Positions 11,836 to 23,149 are shown, counted from the first letter of the stretch. The stretch is DNA of 64,000 bases from Anastrepha obliqua (GCF_027943255.1 NC_072896.1:32266501-32330500), one strand, 5' to 3'. Numbers and translations are program-made. Notes: generated from the sequence alone by a model not told the origin.

Positions 11836-11959
11836 TCCTGCTGCAAATAACTGTTAAACAATTTGGTAACGAGGATGTGGCAACAAAATGGTGCGGAAGC
11901 GCTAGTTGGATTCTGGCTGAATCACCACTCTAACCAACCAACCAACCAAGCAATAAAAA

Positions 11960-12991
11960 ATTTAGAAATACGAAATTAAAAACAAATTAAACCAAAAAAT
12001 TTAAAATACATTTTTTTCTTTTGAAACTAAATATTTTAGGGAACTTTTTATAAAATAGCTAGAGTAAATTTGGAGGCCAAATTTAAAGTTTCAAAATAAA
12101 AAATTTAAAAAATATGAGATTAAAAAAATTAACTAAATTTTAAAAAATTCAAAATAATTGAAACAATAAGAAATTAAAAAATGAAAAAAATACGAAATTA
12201 AAAAGAAACAATTTAAATCAAAATATTTTAAATACATTTTTTAAGGAAATTTTTTATAAAATAGCTAGAGTAAATTTGAAGGCGAAAATTGAAAAACTAA
12301 GAAATAAAAATTGGAGAAAATTCGAAATTAAAAATAAACTTGAAAAAATTTAAAAACGTTGAAAAATTAAGAAATAAAAAAGGGTAAAAAATACGAAATT
12401 AAAAATTAACCATAATTAAACAAAACAATTTTAAATATTTTTTATTTTATTTGGAAACTAAATTTTTTTAAGGAAATTTTTTATAAAATAGTTAGAGTAA
12501 ATTTGAAGGCATGAATTTAAATAATAAAAAATAGAAAAAGGAAAAAAGACGAAATTAAAAAAACAATTAAAAACATTTAAAAATAAAATAAAATAAAAAA
12601 TAAAAATGTAGAAATGTAAAAAATACGAAATTAAAAACAAAATTGAACCAAAAATTTAAAATAAACGTTTTTTATTTTGAAACTAAATTTTTGTAAGTAC
12701 AGTTTTGATAAAATAGCTGAAGTAATTTTGAAGGCGAAGATTGAGAAAATGAAAAATAAAAAAATTCAATAATACGAAATTAAGAAAATTAACTAAATTT
12801 AAAACAAAAATTAAAATATCTAAAACAATAAGAAATAAAAAAATTTTTAAAAATGTGCACCAAAAAATATACAATAACATACATTTTTTTAGGAAATTTT
12901 TATAAAATAGTTAGTTCTAGTAAATTTGATTAAAAAATAGAAAAAATAAAATATGAAGAAAAGACGAAATTAAGAAAAATTTAAACTAAAT
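11960..12991. repeat. A-rich tandem array, middle part (about 5 units)
   Basis: Landmarks resembling TTTATAAAATAGCTAGAGTA recur at about 12050, 12257, 12480, 12703 and 12898, giving spacings of roughly 207, 223, 223 and 195 bp. Between landmarks are AAAT/GAAATTAAAAA-type stretches. The ORFs that cross this region are low-complexity artefacts. Confidence 0.72.
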
Positions 12992-14300
12992 GTGGGTCTT
13001 TCCGATGAAGTTAAATTTCGAGGAGTAATCTTGGATAAGAAGCTGACTTTGGAGACATACGCTTCACTGAAGGTGAATCGCGCATTGAGGATTTTTCAGC
13101 AATGCCGTAGAGCCTTTGGTAAAACCTGGGGTCTGAAACCTGCTGTGGTCCTAGGGATATACACAGCACTTATCAGACCAATCATCACTTACGCTTCTGT
13201 GGCGACGGAGCATGGTTAAGTCCACAATCCGGGAACTATACAGGCTACAAAGAAGTGTATGTTTATGCATTACGGGTGCCATGAGTACAACCTCTGGTGA
13301 TGCCCGAAATACTATGCTTGATTTGCTCCCCCTGGATCTTAAGATACAACAGGAAGCAATAAAAGCAATGTGTAGACTCCATAACAGAAGTTTTTGCCAT
13401 CCAAACAGAAGTTTTTGCCATCCTGAAAGTAGCCGAATAGATAATCGAGAGGAGATGGAGCGGGAAACAGATTGGAGTTTTCAGTGGCAGTCAGGCTACC
13501 CTGAAGGCCCCAGAGAACGCAAAGCAAACCTCAAAGGTTGTTCAAGAATGCAAAAAGAAGCTCAATTCTGTCGCAAGACAAAACAGGCTTGTACTTATAT
13601 GGGTTCCGGGACACTCCGGTGTTCAAGGAAACGAAATCGCCAACCGTGGATCCGCGGTGCCCCCACAGGGGCCAGAGCCAATAATCGGAATCAGTTCCGC
13701 AGGAATCATCAAGTGGATCAGCGATTACGTATGCAATCTACATAAAGAGCGATGGTCCGGTCTAGAACGCTGCAGAACTGCAAAGTGTTTTGTGGCAAGT
13801 CCGAACAGAAAACTGTCAAACTTTCTACTAAAACTTGGAAGGAAAGACGTTCGGTTGATGGTTGGTATTATTACAGGACACAAACCATGGGATCAGCATA
13901 TGACCACCACTGGTATCATTGAGGACCCAATGTGCCTGTCATGTTTGGAGGAGGCGGATAGCACTGAGGAATTTCTCTGTGAGTGTCCTGCCTTTGCTAG
14001 AGCACGTCTACGAGTTTTGGGTTCCGATGTCGTGAGAATGAGTAATATTCGTTCTCTAAAACTGGAGGATATTTACAGATTTTCCAAAGAATCTGGAAAA
14101 TTCTCACAGGACTAACTATCTCTGTATCTGCCTCTATACTTTCCTATCTCTTCCTCTGATACTTTTCTCCTTCCCTCCTTGACTATCTACGCCCTTTCCA
14201 GAGCTTTAAATACAATGGGCTTTTTAGCCTGAGTGTTCTAGTAGCCACCAAATCTCCTGGTGCTCCTTGGCACGACCTTCTCAAATTTCAAATTTCAAGA
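12992..14300 (+). mobile_element. 5'-truncated RNase H-bearing LINE with 8-bp target duplication
   Basis: Sequence with normal coding composition begins abruptly inside the A-rich array and ends with a duplicated AAATTTC tail. AACTAAAT occurs on both sides (12984-12991 and 14301-14308), consistent with a target-site duplication. The body is the end of a LINE ORF2 plus a pyrimidine-rich 3' UTR with GGGCTTTTTAGCCTGAGTG near 14218. The family is related to, but distinct from, the 6961-11957 element. Confidence 0.78.
13000..14115 (+). pseudogene. LINE ORF2 C-terminal part (RT thumb, RNase H remnant, zinc knuckle)
   Basis: Starts inside the reverse transcriptase with VKFRGVILDKKLTLE and then WGLKPAVVLGIYTALIRPII, a block seen just after the polymerase core. 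A frame change near 13210 leads to LQRSVCLCITGAMSTTSGDA. Around 13590 another frame gives IWVPGHSGVQGNEIA, the end of RNase H, whose final Asp segment is deleted. The last open part to 14115 ends with MCLSCLEEADSTEEFLCECPAFARARL, the CCHC-like knuckle. A 17-base direct duplication (AGAAGTTTTTGCCATCC, 13386-13422) lies inside it. Several breaks make it non-functional. Confidence 0.77.
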
Positions 14301-14520
14301 AACTAAATTGGAAAGAAATTTAAAAAATAAGAAATAAAAAAATTTTTTAAAATACGAAACTAAACAAAACTTTAACTAAAAAATTTAAATTACATTTTCT
14401 TAATTTTCAGAATAATTTTTTTTTAACGAAATGGTTTATAAAATAGCTTTTATTATTTCAAAACTTTACTATCACGTATAGAATATTTTAAAATAGCAAA
14501 ACAATCGCAAAAAAAAATAT
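14301..14520. repeat. A-rich tandem array, right edge
   Basis: After the second LINE the A-rich pattern resumes, with TTTATAAAATAGCTTTTATT near 14430, a degenerate copy of the unit landmark, then fades out into AT-rich unique sequence. Confidence 0.5.
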
Positions 14521-14849
14521 TTTGAATAATTGCACGCTTTCAAAGAAATTTTGGGCACCACTTTTTTTGATTTAAATATCCCTTGATTTTACCTTTTGTA
14601 GGCAAAATTAATAGCTATTTTTGTGTTAAATATTAGATGTTAGACTGTACTCTGGAATCACTTTGGATAAAAAAAATTGGTTTTTTTTAACTCTCCGCAC
14701 CTGTGGGCGACCCTGGAGTATTAATTGTAAATATGTATTTTTTGTTTTTTTTTTTTGGTGAATTGTAGAGCTACATATATCATCTAATTTTTGCAATAGA
14801 AAAATTTCAGCCAATTTAATTTAAAGAAACTGACATAAAATTTCAGTTG

Positions 14850-14912
14850 TCTAATACCTAGAGTTACCAATGTCTCGGTGCTTCTTGGCTCGTCTTTTAA
14901 AGTTCACAAAAA
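14850..14912 (+). pseudogene. Possible LINE 3' tail remnant
   Basis: AATGTCTCGGTGCTTCTTGG-CTCGTCTTTTAAA resembles the end of the preceding LINE (AAATCTCCTGGTGCTCCTTG-GCACGACCTTCTCAAA, about 14248-14285) and is followed by an A run. It is probably the last bases of another copy that was truncated almost completely. Confidence 0.35.
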
Positions 14913-15259
14913 AAAAAAAACTTTAAGTAAAAACTGTGCATTGCAGAAAGAAAAAAAGCTATCTCTTTCAGATGCTATTGAGGAATAGATAGCAAAAAGG
15001 ATACTACCACCGATTTGATACGAAATAATTTGCTATACAGGATATCGGAATTAAAAACCTACAGTTTCAGCTACGTTTTAGAAAAGGAAAATATATTACA
15101 ATTCCAAGCTATGTTTTAAGTATAAATTTAGTAAATTTGGTATTCAAACGTCTAAAATATTTATACTACTTATATATCATAAATATATCTGAAATGTGCT
15201 TTACATTTGTAAATTCACGCTTCTTTTTCATCATCTCCTTACAGACATAAATATGTGCT

Positions 15260-16110
15260 TTCAAGCGGCAGTGTAACATTAGCAGTAATCTTATAAATAA
15301 AAATTATTTTCCCTGGTCTTAGATATTTTTACAGCAATTGATTTAACAGAGCGTTGTATTAGTCTTCAACCAAATAATTTCAGCATCAATAAGATATTCT
15401 GTTATTAAGCAGTGTCTCCTAACATACAAATGTTACCGCACAGAAAAGTTTCAACAAATCAGCTACTGCTAATTTCAATGTTAAGTCACACAAATGTAAC
15501 ATTTACATAGCCACTGTTACTCAACAAATAGTAATTTAACAACATTCGCTGACTTAACAGTGCTGCACTCTCGATACGGCATATTTTATTACAACACTCA
15601 ATGTAGTCACACACACACACTCGTACATGTGAGTGAGTAAGCGCTAACATAATAACATGCACAGTTCAGCGAGCAGATAACACGTACAGCATTAACACTT
15701 TAACATTTCTGCTTTACATTATTCAAATGTTTACTATTCAAACGAGAAAATAACTTTATTTCTATGTTATTTAATATACAACAAATTTTTTATGTTGTGC
15801 TCTCTGTAAAAAATTACAACAGAAAATTTTTCTTTCAAAGTACTTTACAGCGTTACATCAATGTTACCGTTCATGAACACTCTCTGATTACTAACAGTCA
15901 CGCAAGAGCTGTTACATAGATTAATAAATAATTCTCTTATACGTTTGCTTATCTAGAAATTTTAAACGAAGGAATAAACCATTTCGTTAAGTGTATCTTT
16001 GAAATGTATTTACGTTCTCACTGCCATTTTTCAAATTCTCTTTGTTTTACAATATCTCTACTCACTTCTTCTCTCAGCTAAGCAGCTAACATTGCTAGCT
16101 TACAATGTTT
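15260..16110. other. Cluster of TAACA/TGTTA motifs in otherwise gene-free DNA
   Basis: I count about 19 occurrences of TAACA or its complement TGTTA in 850 bp, several as TGTAACATT or ATGTTACCG. At this AT content about three would be expected. There is no clean tandem periodicity and no coding frame. It could be a homotypic binding-site cluster or a very old satellite. Bases 14520-15260 show nothing. Confidence 0.35.
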
Positions 16111-16491
16111 ATCTACTCTACTGGCCCCCTGCAAAACCACCCAAAACAGAGCGTTATTTTTGCTAGCAGCAGAGCTCGAGAGCGCTACAACGGTAAACAC
16201 CTATTGCCTTGCTCAATGCAACAGTCGATAGAGCTGCTTTTTAATTGCGTGCTTTAAAGCACCTTTACGTGTTGGCAAATGCGGATTCTTGCAAGAGTGT
16301 GGCTGCTGCTGCTGCTGTGTATAACAAAAATAAATACAACAATACTCGTATGCACTGAGTGAGCAACACTTATGGTATTAATGATGTATTTTCAGTTGTT
16401 ATTATGCTGTAGTGTTATTGCTTTCGGCAACAAGAATTAGCAACAGTAACGGCAGGTACCATTTTTCACCTGCTTCGCAATTCAAACACAC

Positions 16492-16524
16492 ACTCTCTCT
16501 CTCTCTCTCTCAACTCTCTCTCTC
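16492..16524. repeat. CT microsatellite
   Basis: A CT dinucleotide run broken once by CAA, next to CA-rich sequence. CT/GA runs of this kind are common near fly promoters, where GAGA factor can bind. Here that role is only a possibility. Confidence 0.8.
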
Positions 16525-16729
16525 CCACATTCATACACACATTGCCATTACATGCTGGCATTACTTTTGATGTCTTGTGTTTGCGAATAAAAGTAAATGG
16601 CAAAAACAAATATTTGCGCTCGCAATTTTGTTTCGTTGAATTCGCTCAGCTAACGTTGTAATTTATAATAGCAATCTCCAATCACACTACACCTACTACA
16701 CCCCTTTAAACAAGCAATAGTTACATGGA

Positions 16730-17573
16730 GATTCATGCACAGGAGTACACATTGTGCCATTTTTTGGCGCTCGCCTTTGCCAAAAGTTCGTATAACGTTT
16801 GGTCGCGTTGGTCGTTGGCCGTTGCTCGTTTCACTGTTTCGTTGTTTCGATTACATGGGAGCACATCGTTTTTACAGTTATGCCGTGTGGCGCTTAAGTA
16901 GGCTTCGTTGCCTCCGTTTGTTGTTGTTGTTGCTCCAAGGAAACGGAAATTGCACGCCAAAAAAGCCAGTCGAAGCGAAACTCTTGACAAAGTTGAACGC
17001 GTTTGTGGCCCTCGCGTCGGAGTGCGTTTTGTCGTCGGTTGCGGTATATTTGCGTTTTTTAGTTATTTTCGGGTAGAAAAATCGCGTTCGTACGTTCGTT
17101 TGCCGCCTTCTACCGGTCCCATGATGGATGTGTGCGTGTTCATACGTGTTTGTGTGTACGTATTTTATATGCGCCGCTCTGCGAGCGTCTAGACGCAACC
17201 CACGTAAATGGAAATTTTCGGCTGCTGTTCGAATATTTGTGAAATTTGCATAAAAATTGCGGTGCTGAAAGAAAAATATTGAATGAACCGAAATGTTACA
17301 AATTTAATTGTTGGCGGTATTAAAAGGTGTGCTCCCACATTTGAGTGAAGCATTAAACGATGATACAAAAACAAAAAACTAAAGCATACAGTTTAATGTA
17401 ATGAAAGTCGTGAATCATATTTGCTTATGTTTAAATGTGTAACTTATTTGTGTGCCGTCGAAAAAAAATCAATAAATGCGGAAAAGTTCTCTGGCAAATG
17501 GGCAAAACTTCTGAAATAAATTCATTCAGGGCAAGCGGTGCGAATAGTGAAAGTGACTCATTTTGGGGTAAGT
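16730..17573 (+). promoter_or_regulatory. Candidate promoter and 5' untranslated exon
   Basis: This stretch is less AT-rich and richer in CG than its surroundings (TCGTTGGCCGTTGCTCG, GCCGCTCTGCGAGCG). It lacks any transposon similarity and runs into A-rich, GTG-AAA-type sequence ending at GGGGTAAGT, a near-consensus splice donor (GT at 17568). Fly 5' UTR exons often look like this. A 113-residue open frame from 16735 has no recognisable domain and I do not call it a protein. Without transcript data the assignment is weak. Confidence 0.25.
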
Positions 17574-18119
17574 TTTAAACAATTCTTACAAGGCAAGCAT
17601 GTTTTGGAAATTTTAATTGATAAGCGAAAATACTAACTTCCTTTGAAAAAAGTGCCTAATAAAGTTACATTAAATTTTTTTTATTTTTGTTTTTTGTCGG
17701 GACAACTAGCAGAACTCAGACAACATTAAGCCCACTGTACTGCACTCGGGTTCCCTTTTCAATTTTCTTTCAAACTACCCGACGTCCAACGAAAATTTTA
17801 ATTTATTAAATTATTTTTCTAAATTAAATTACATAATAATTTTAAATTAAATTACACAATAATAAATAAATAATAATCGAAAAAATTTTTGTTTTTTATT
17901 TTGGCGAATATTGGCGCGGGGGATAAATTATCATGGGACCTACTGGCAGTGACTGTTTACAACTTCTTCATTTTCTTATTGTAAAGATGTACAATAGATA
18001 CAAATAATTTCCAAAGGATGATCAATTTAGAGGTATCGGATTTTAAATTGAAATAAAACAACGCAAAATCAAATTGATTTGGCCATTTTTTATTATTCTT
18101 GTGTAGAAGCATTCACGAA

Positions 18120-18375
18120 TAACGAATGAGGAACCCATTCTTAGGCAAATCAAGCGCAGAAAGGGGTCATGGATAGGTCACACACTAAGAAAACCACCAG
18201 ATAGCATCACGAGGATGGCACTTGACTGGAACCGGCAAAGGAGCAGAGGTCGCGGTCGATCAAAAAACACTTGGAGAAGGTCCATGCTGCGCGAACTAGC
18301 AGATTCCGACATCCAATGAGACGGTGTAAAAACAACAGCACAGAGAGGAGTGAACAAGGAAAAAAAAGAAGCATT
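18120..18375 (+). pseudogene. 3' tail of a non-LTR retrotransposon RT (endonuclease-RT family)
   Basis: Reads EEPILRQIKRRK-GSWIGHTLRKPPDSITRMALDW followed by a GRGRS...TWRR segment. This is the stereotyped C-terminus of a widespread insect RTE/L2-like reverse transcriptase, usually KWRWIGHTLR...DWNPQG...RGRP...TWRR. A stop replaces the last part (CAATGAGACGG). The same tail, with close nucleotide similarity, ends the larger relic at 53280-54650. Only the last 250 bp of the element is present. Confidence 0.72.
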
Positions 18376-18414
18376 CACGAAATTTATTTTTTAAAGATAA
18401 TCCCTTTCAAATGT

Positions 18415-18965
18415 TGACCGCAAAAGCGCCGTAATTCGACCATCTCTAAACATCAATTTTTAATGACTCGTTGGAGGACTTCGGTCGGTATCTCGAAAAC
18501 TAACTTTAGTAATGTTGGCTGCCAACGCCTCTATCGCCTCTTTACATACCCCCACAAACAGAAGTCCCTAGGTGTGATATAAGACGCTCTTGGTGGCCAA
18601 ACTACTGGTCCGAGACGCGAGATAAATTCCTCACCGAAACGACGATACAGTAAATACATTGTTTCGCGGGCTTTGTGGAAAGTAGCGTCATCCTATTGGA
18701 ACTAATAAATGTAAAAAAGTCGTTTATCATGGCCCCACAGTGGTCGCCCTTCACTCTTGCATTGGCGTCAGACTCGTCTTTGAAGAAATATGGGCCGCTA
18801 ACTCCTACAGCTCATAATCCGCACCAAACGGTTATTTTCATTGAGTTGAATGGCTGTTCTTGAATGTCATCGGGTTGTTCTTGACCTCGAATATGGCAGT
18901 TTTGCTTCTTGACGTAGGCGTTAAGCCAAAAATGGGCGTCACTGCGGAGCACCATAAGTTGGCCT
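18415..18965 (-). pseudogene. Decayed mariner-like transposase fragment
   Basis: The reading SDAHFWLNAYVKKQNCHIRG, then KITVWCGL and GPYFFKDESDANA follows the core of the same transposase family as 766-1434, including the first catalytic Asp region (here SDAHFW). Further along, frames change repeatedly and stops accumulate. The second and third catalytic segments are only vaguely recognisable. No terminal repeats were found. Confidence 0.62.
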
Positions 18966-19217
18966 AAGCGCGCGTGCAACACTTTTCACACACCGTCGAT
19001 TTTCGTAATGCACCACAACGCTTTGTAATCTATCACGTGTGATCTATCAAAAAAAAAAACCTATTAGAAAAAGTAACTCCAATCTAATCACACTTGATTA
19101 AGCGCTTTGTGAAGAACAGTTTTTATAAACATTTCATTTTATAACTGACAGACGTAAGTAAGGGCTTACCATATTTTATTAAGCTTGATCTACTTCAGAT
19201 CCAGCGGCTTCCTTGGC

Positions 19218-19392
19218 TGGATTATGTCTCCGAATGGTTACAAGCTCTCCGGCCCTGAAAATATTCGACGCGGTACCTCCTCAGTGAGATTAGCACGAAA
19301 ACGAAAGAGAGAAACGATTGGAGTGCTTTGCTAAACTCGGCCAAAATCGCGTAAGCGGTTATCGCTCCAGTCAAGAAGAAGAAGAAGATTTA
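19218..19392 (+). pseudogene. 3' end of an RTE-like non-LTR retrotransposon
   Basis: Nucleotide similarity to the 3' end of the minus-strand relic at 48594-49610: GTCTCCGAATGGTTACAAGC-CTCCGGCCCTGAAA, then GATTGGAGTGCTTTGCTAAA and a terminal GTAAGCGGTTATCGCTCCAG with a run of AAGAAG. In the longer copy the matching reading is TSEWIQTLRL...DQVKKDLASLGVSNWHRL...NDW. Only the last 170 bp is present. Confidence 0.65.
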
Positions 19393-19664
19393 CTGACATT
19401 GAAACTGCTCAAAGTTTGCTTTTGGATTATAGAAATCTCTAGTCTCGAAAGATTCTGAACGCGTTCTTTTACTTATTGATCCAATCTTCTCCAAAAATTC
19501 GCTCGATCCAAAAATTACTCCAATCATCTAAAAATTATTGGACCGACAGACAATTCAGATAGATCCCCGCTGTGTATCATTTATTATGCTCAAGATTTCG
19601 CTCTTCAGCTCTGGAACCATCTCGCGCTTATTGGCATGCTCTATGATCAGAAAGTAACAGGAGT

Positions 19665-20165
19665 GTTTAAATTAAACAAAACAGTGTTAAATTTCAGGCA
19701 AATTTATTTTATCTCCTTCAAAATATGACCCGTCTGAAGCAACACACATCTGCCAACGTTTAACCCAGTCCTCCATGCATCCCTGGTAGGCCGACGAAGG
19801 GATGGTCTTCAGCTCCTTCGTCGCATTCTCTTTGATCTCTCCTATAGACTGAAATCTCCTTCGACGAAGTGGTAACTTCAACTTGGAAAACAAAAAGAAG
19901 GCGCACGGGGTCATATCAGGTGAATACGGTGCTTGCACGATGGTATTTACTTGGTGTTTGGTCAAATAATCCAGCACAATTTGGGCTCGGTGCGATGGCG
20001 CGTTATCATCATGCAAAATCCAATAATTGTTTGCGCACAGGCCGGCCAGGCAGACACTAATGATCCGATGACGCTAAAAAGTGCCAGATGTGTGTCTTCC
20101 AGTACTACCAACATAAGAAAAAAATATGGACCGGTGCCCACGAGCGTGGTTCGTTTAAATTAAAC
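19665..20165 (-). mobile_element. Mariner transposase 3' half (SETMAR-like lineage) flanked by a 13-bp repeat
   Basis: The minus-strand reading MHDDNAPSHRAQIVLDYLTK, then APYSPDMTPCAFFLFSKLKL, then AIPSSAYQGCMEDWVKRWQM and a SDGSYFEGD tail is the C-terminal half of a mariner transposase, including the second catalytic Asp. The third position reads PCAFF where PCDFF is usual, so the catalytic Asp is lost. The first part is frameshifted near 20016-20060. GTTTAAATTAAAC occurs at both borders (19665-19677 and 20153-20165). Confidence 0.75.
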
Positions 20166-20699
20166 ATTCCCGGTACTTTTTGATCATAGGATATACCACA
20201 TTTTCCACGTAAATCCAGAGAAAGAATTGCATTGGTGGCAAATCGCAAGATCTCGGCGGCCATTTGACCTCGTTGCTACGTGAGTTAATGCAACCTAAGA
20301 ACTTCGTTCGCAATATGACTGTAGCTGCATGCGTTGTGTGGCAAGTGGCACCGTCCTGTTGAAGTCGCATATTATCCAAGTCCATACCATCTGATATGGG
20401 TCATAAAAAGCTTGTTGTCCTGTCACGATAGCGTTCATCGTTCACCGTAACAGCGTGACCGGTTATCATACATCATCAAGAAATACGGTTAGAGGACTCC
20501 ACCAGTTGTGGTAGCGAACTTTTCCCTTGACTGAGATGTGAACTGTCAATTCCAAATTCAACTGTTTTGTCTTTCAACGTATCCGCTTTTATGGAAATCT
20601 ATCCCACTGTGGAGTCCCAATTGCACTTTTTCTAGAACGATCATTTTCATAAAACCTGTGGATGACATTTACGCGTTTTTCAACTGAGTATCGCCCCAT
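20165..20699 (-). pseudogene. Mariner-like transposase relic, same family as 766-1434
   Basis: Starts MGRYSVEKRVNVIHRFYEND, the family N-terminus, then loses frame. It resumes with MRLQQDGATCHTTHA and WPPRSCDLPPMQFFLWIYVE, corresponding to the segments with the second and third catalytic Asp (the third aspartate position reads PPMQFF, so it is lost). Abuts the previous mariner fragment exactly at the 13-bp repeat, so one of the two probably inserted in or recombined with the other. Confidence 0.7.
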
Positions 20700-20819
20700 G
20701 ACTAAGTTTGCCAAAGTCTGTAGCACCCATTTTCTGGAAAAATATAAAAACAGTTAACATATCAGAAGAAAGGATGCCAATGAAAAAAGAGCTTTTCATA
20801 TCATTATTACAGTTGCGAC

Positions 20820-21180
20820 CTCTCTGTCGAATCTATCCGTTTCCAATGTGTCTTTGGCTTTATCATCATACTTTGGTGCTACAGCTTCATGTGAGTTTTA
20901 GCCTGCTGAACAGTATGCCTTCATCCTACTCTATCTGTTGCCGTTTCCTTCCAGTTTTGCCGTTTGAGTTATTTCAGATCTTCCTTCACTTCATCCATCT
21001 CGATCTTGGTCTTCCTCTTACTTTATTTCTGTATCCATTAGCCTCCAGTATTGTCGATGAACTGTCCGTTCTCATAACGTGGCTTAGCCATTGTATTCTT
21101 TTCCCTTTAGTGTAATGTACTACATTTTCGCCTTTTATTAGTTGCTCCAGTTCATCATTCTGATAAGGAGTTTTCATTTG
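20820..21180 (-). pseudogene. C-terminal tail of an endonuclease-RT retrotransposon
   Basis: Reads NDELEQLIKGENVVHYTKGK, then RIQWLSHVMR, then GRPRSRWM and, after a frame change, LKxxKRQNWKE-TATDR. This is the stereotyped end of a LINE polyprotein: RLQWLGHVxRM...GRPrxRW...L...NWxxxAxDRxxWR. The same order is found, more decayed, at 31850-32270. Nothing of the polymerase core remains. Confidence 0.68.
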
Positions 21181-21284
21181 AAAAGCTCTATTCGTTCTTC
21201 TTCGGGAAATTCTAGATATACATTGAAAAGAGATACAGAGGGGTGTTGCTAAAGTCTCAATTGTGGTCTATTTTGTGTGCGTTT

Positions 21285-22093
21285 TCGCGTTTTCAGGATG
21301 GCTCAAAACCCGAGCACGGCCCTAGTGTCTACGTAGAACCCAGCGGGACAAAACTATACTTTGGGCTCGGAATGTACACATCTGTGTTTTAAGCGGAGGT
21401 GTATGCTGTTGAAGGTGTAGTGAACTTTGTTGTCGGAACTTTGATGTGGGAGAGGCAGATCTCTATGTGGCTGCAACGATGGCAAAGCTGAGCTCATGGC
21501 CTTTGATAGTCCTCCAACCACTTCAAGGGTAGTTGAGTCCTGTAAATCCAGGCTGAACTATGTCGGTAGACATGGTATCGTGATGGTAACATGGGTTCCA
21601 GGACACGTGGGTATCGTGGGTAGCGAGATCTCTTACTTCTTAGCTAGGATGGGTGCTGATACCAACTTTTTTGGTCCGGAGCCCGTTCTGCCACTCACTG
21701 CTGCAGCCATAAAAGTCACTGATAGCAAACGGCTTATTCCAACCAGCAAGGAATTTTGCAGGCTAAGAGAGGACTAAGCCGATGTTACCTGTCATGTCCG
21801 ACCGACTGTCGCAGATCCTCCTGTCATTAAGAAGAAGGGGCTGTAGGCAGCTGGCTGGACTGATGACGGGCCACTTCCTAAGAGCACATGGAAAAGGTAG
21901 GCATCTCAGCCAGTGTACTCTGCCCAGCATGTGGAGAGAGAATAAGACGTCGGACCACTTTCTGTGCGTCTGCCGGGCCTGCGCTACAATCAGGTTTGAG
22001 GTCTTTGGCGCTGATGTGTTAAGGAGCTGCCATCTACTTCTACATGACTACTTCGATTTCTGCGTAGGTCGAGTATATTTAAAGTCAATTTAA
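21285..22093 (+). pseudogene. RNase H and zinc-knuckle end of an I/Jockey-like LINE
   Basis: FQDGSKPEHGPSVYVEPSG is the start of RNase H (catalytic Asp in DGSK). After a stop, AEVYAVEGVVNF gives the Glu block. In the next frame VMVTWVPGHVGIVGSEISYFLAR is the final RNase H helix, where the usual ADELAR is altered. A further frame, from 21782, ends with RQLAGLMTGHFLRAHGKG and a C-x-C knuckle (CTLPSMWRENKTSDHFLCVC). Three stops or shifts break it. The 22094-22160 sequence probably belongs to its 3' UTR. Confidence 0.72.
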
Positions 22094-22159
22094 AAGAGAA
22101 CCCGAGTGTATTAAATTGGACTTAATGTTGTCTGAGTGTTGTATTTCTCTTGGCCTCCT

Positions 22160-23149
22160 ATTTTCTACCTCGAGTTCATCTCTCCAGTTTTTCCACCGTG
22201 TTGATGGTCGTCTCGTTACTATTTTACTAATTCTAATTCCATTAGTCTGCTACAAGAAATCATTATATGAAGAAGTTTATATTCTTATTCATTTCTACAC
22301 GAATATTTAAAAGACGCTTCATCATTGGTTAGGTCTCTAACCTAAGTCCTTTCGGAAAACACTCTTGCTAAATATTTTTCTGCTTTTTCATATATCCCCA
22401 GATAGATTAAATAATTTGTTTCTTCCCTTATAGTGAGCTCCTTTCAATGGACCAGCGAAAACCTCTAAAAAATTTGCAGGTCTGAAAAACCGCTCATTCC
22501 CACATGCGGCTGCATACCGTAAACTGAAGCCATTGGCTTGCCATAGACGTTTCTGGCAGCCTTGTGACGTTTTCTCATTTCCTTATGAGTATAAGCACAT
22601 TTTCTGTTCATATGCTTACGTAGTAAGTAAGTATGTAGCTCCCCTCCCATGCACCAAAGGCTGCCTCATCGAAATGCCTTCCTCTACTTTCTTCACACAC
22701 AACTCAAACTGTTGGCACACGAATCGCTTACTCCACATTAGCCGCCTGCTGCCATTCATTGCTTTTACATACATTTCTCTTTCTTATACTTTTTCGTATA
22801 TGTTTCCATTCAACTTCTGCTTTTGGCTAATTTGGCTTTAGTCCTCCTGGCTGTCTACTTCTTCTCGAGACAGCCGTCTGCGACTTGCCTCAGCAGTCAT
22901 ATTATTTCCGCCATCAGCCAAATGCCAAATGCAACACTTCCTTTCCGCTTTCTGCTCCAATTTCTTGTCGCTTCTGTTTTTTTCTTTCGCTGGAAGGTAA
23001 AGTAAACGTTGCCAATGTTATTATGGAGTTAGACATTTGTTATTGGCTTTACTCTTTTCTTCATCTTCACGCATGCAACCCTGGGTTTTGTTTGCCAATT
23101 CTATTTGAAATCATATAAGAATTCTCACTTTTATAGTCACAATCCTTTT
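22160..23149. other. No recognisable gene
   Basis: Pyrimidine-rich sequence with short open frames but no motifs, no terminal repeats and no tandem structure. The composition (TTTCTT, CTTCC) resembles fly intronic DNA. Confidence 0.35.

Larger units (their letters stand above)
6961..11957 (+). mobile_element. Nearly full-length RNase H-bearing LINE (I/LOA-like)
   Basis: A two-ORF non-LTR retrotransposon of about 5 kb. It has a GC-richer 5' leader, ORF1 to 8387, ORF2 from 8401 to 11835, a short 3' UTR, a CAAC-type run near 11928-11950 and an A-rich end. ORF2 carries, in order, an apurinic-type endonuclease, reverse transcriptase, RNase H and a CCHC-like knuckle, the layout of the I/LOA/Jockey group. 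Its base composition contrasts sharply with the A-rich array on both sides. Target duplications cannot be read with confidence in such A-rich flanks. It is dead: ORF2 has a frameshift and lacks part of its polymerase. A homologous RNase H piece sits at 24305-24735. Confidence 0.88.
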
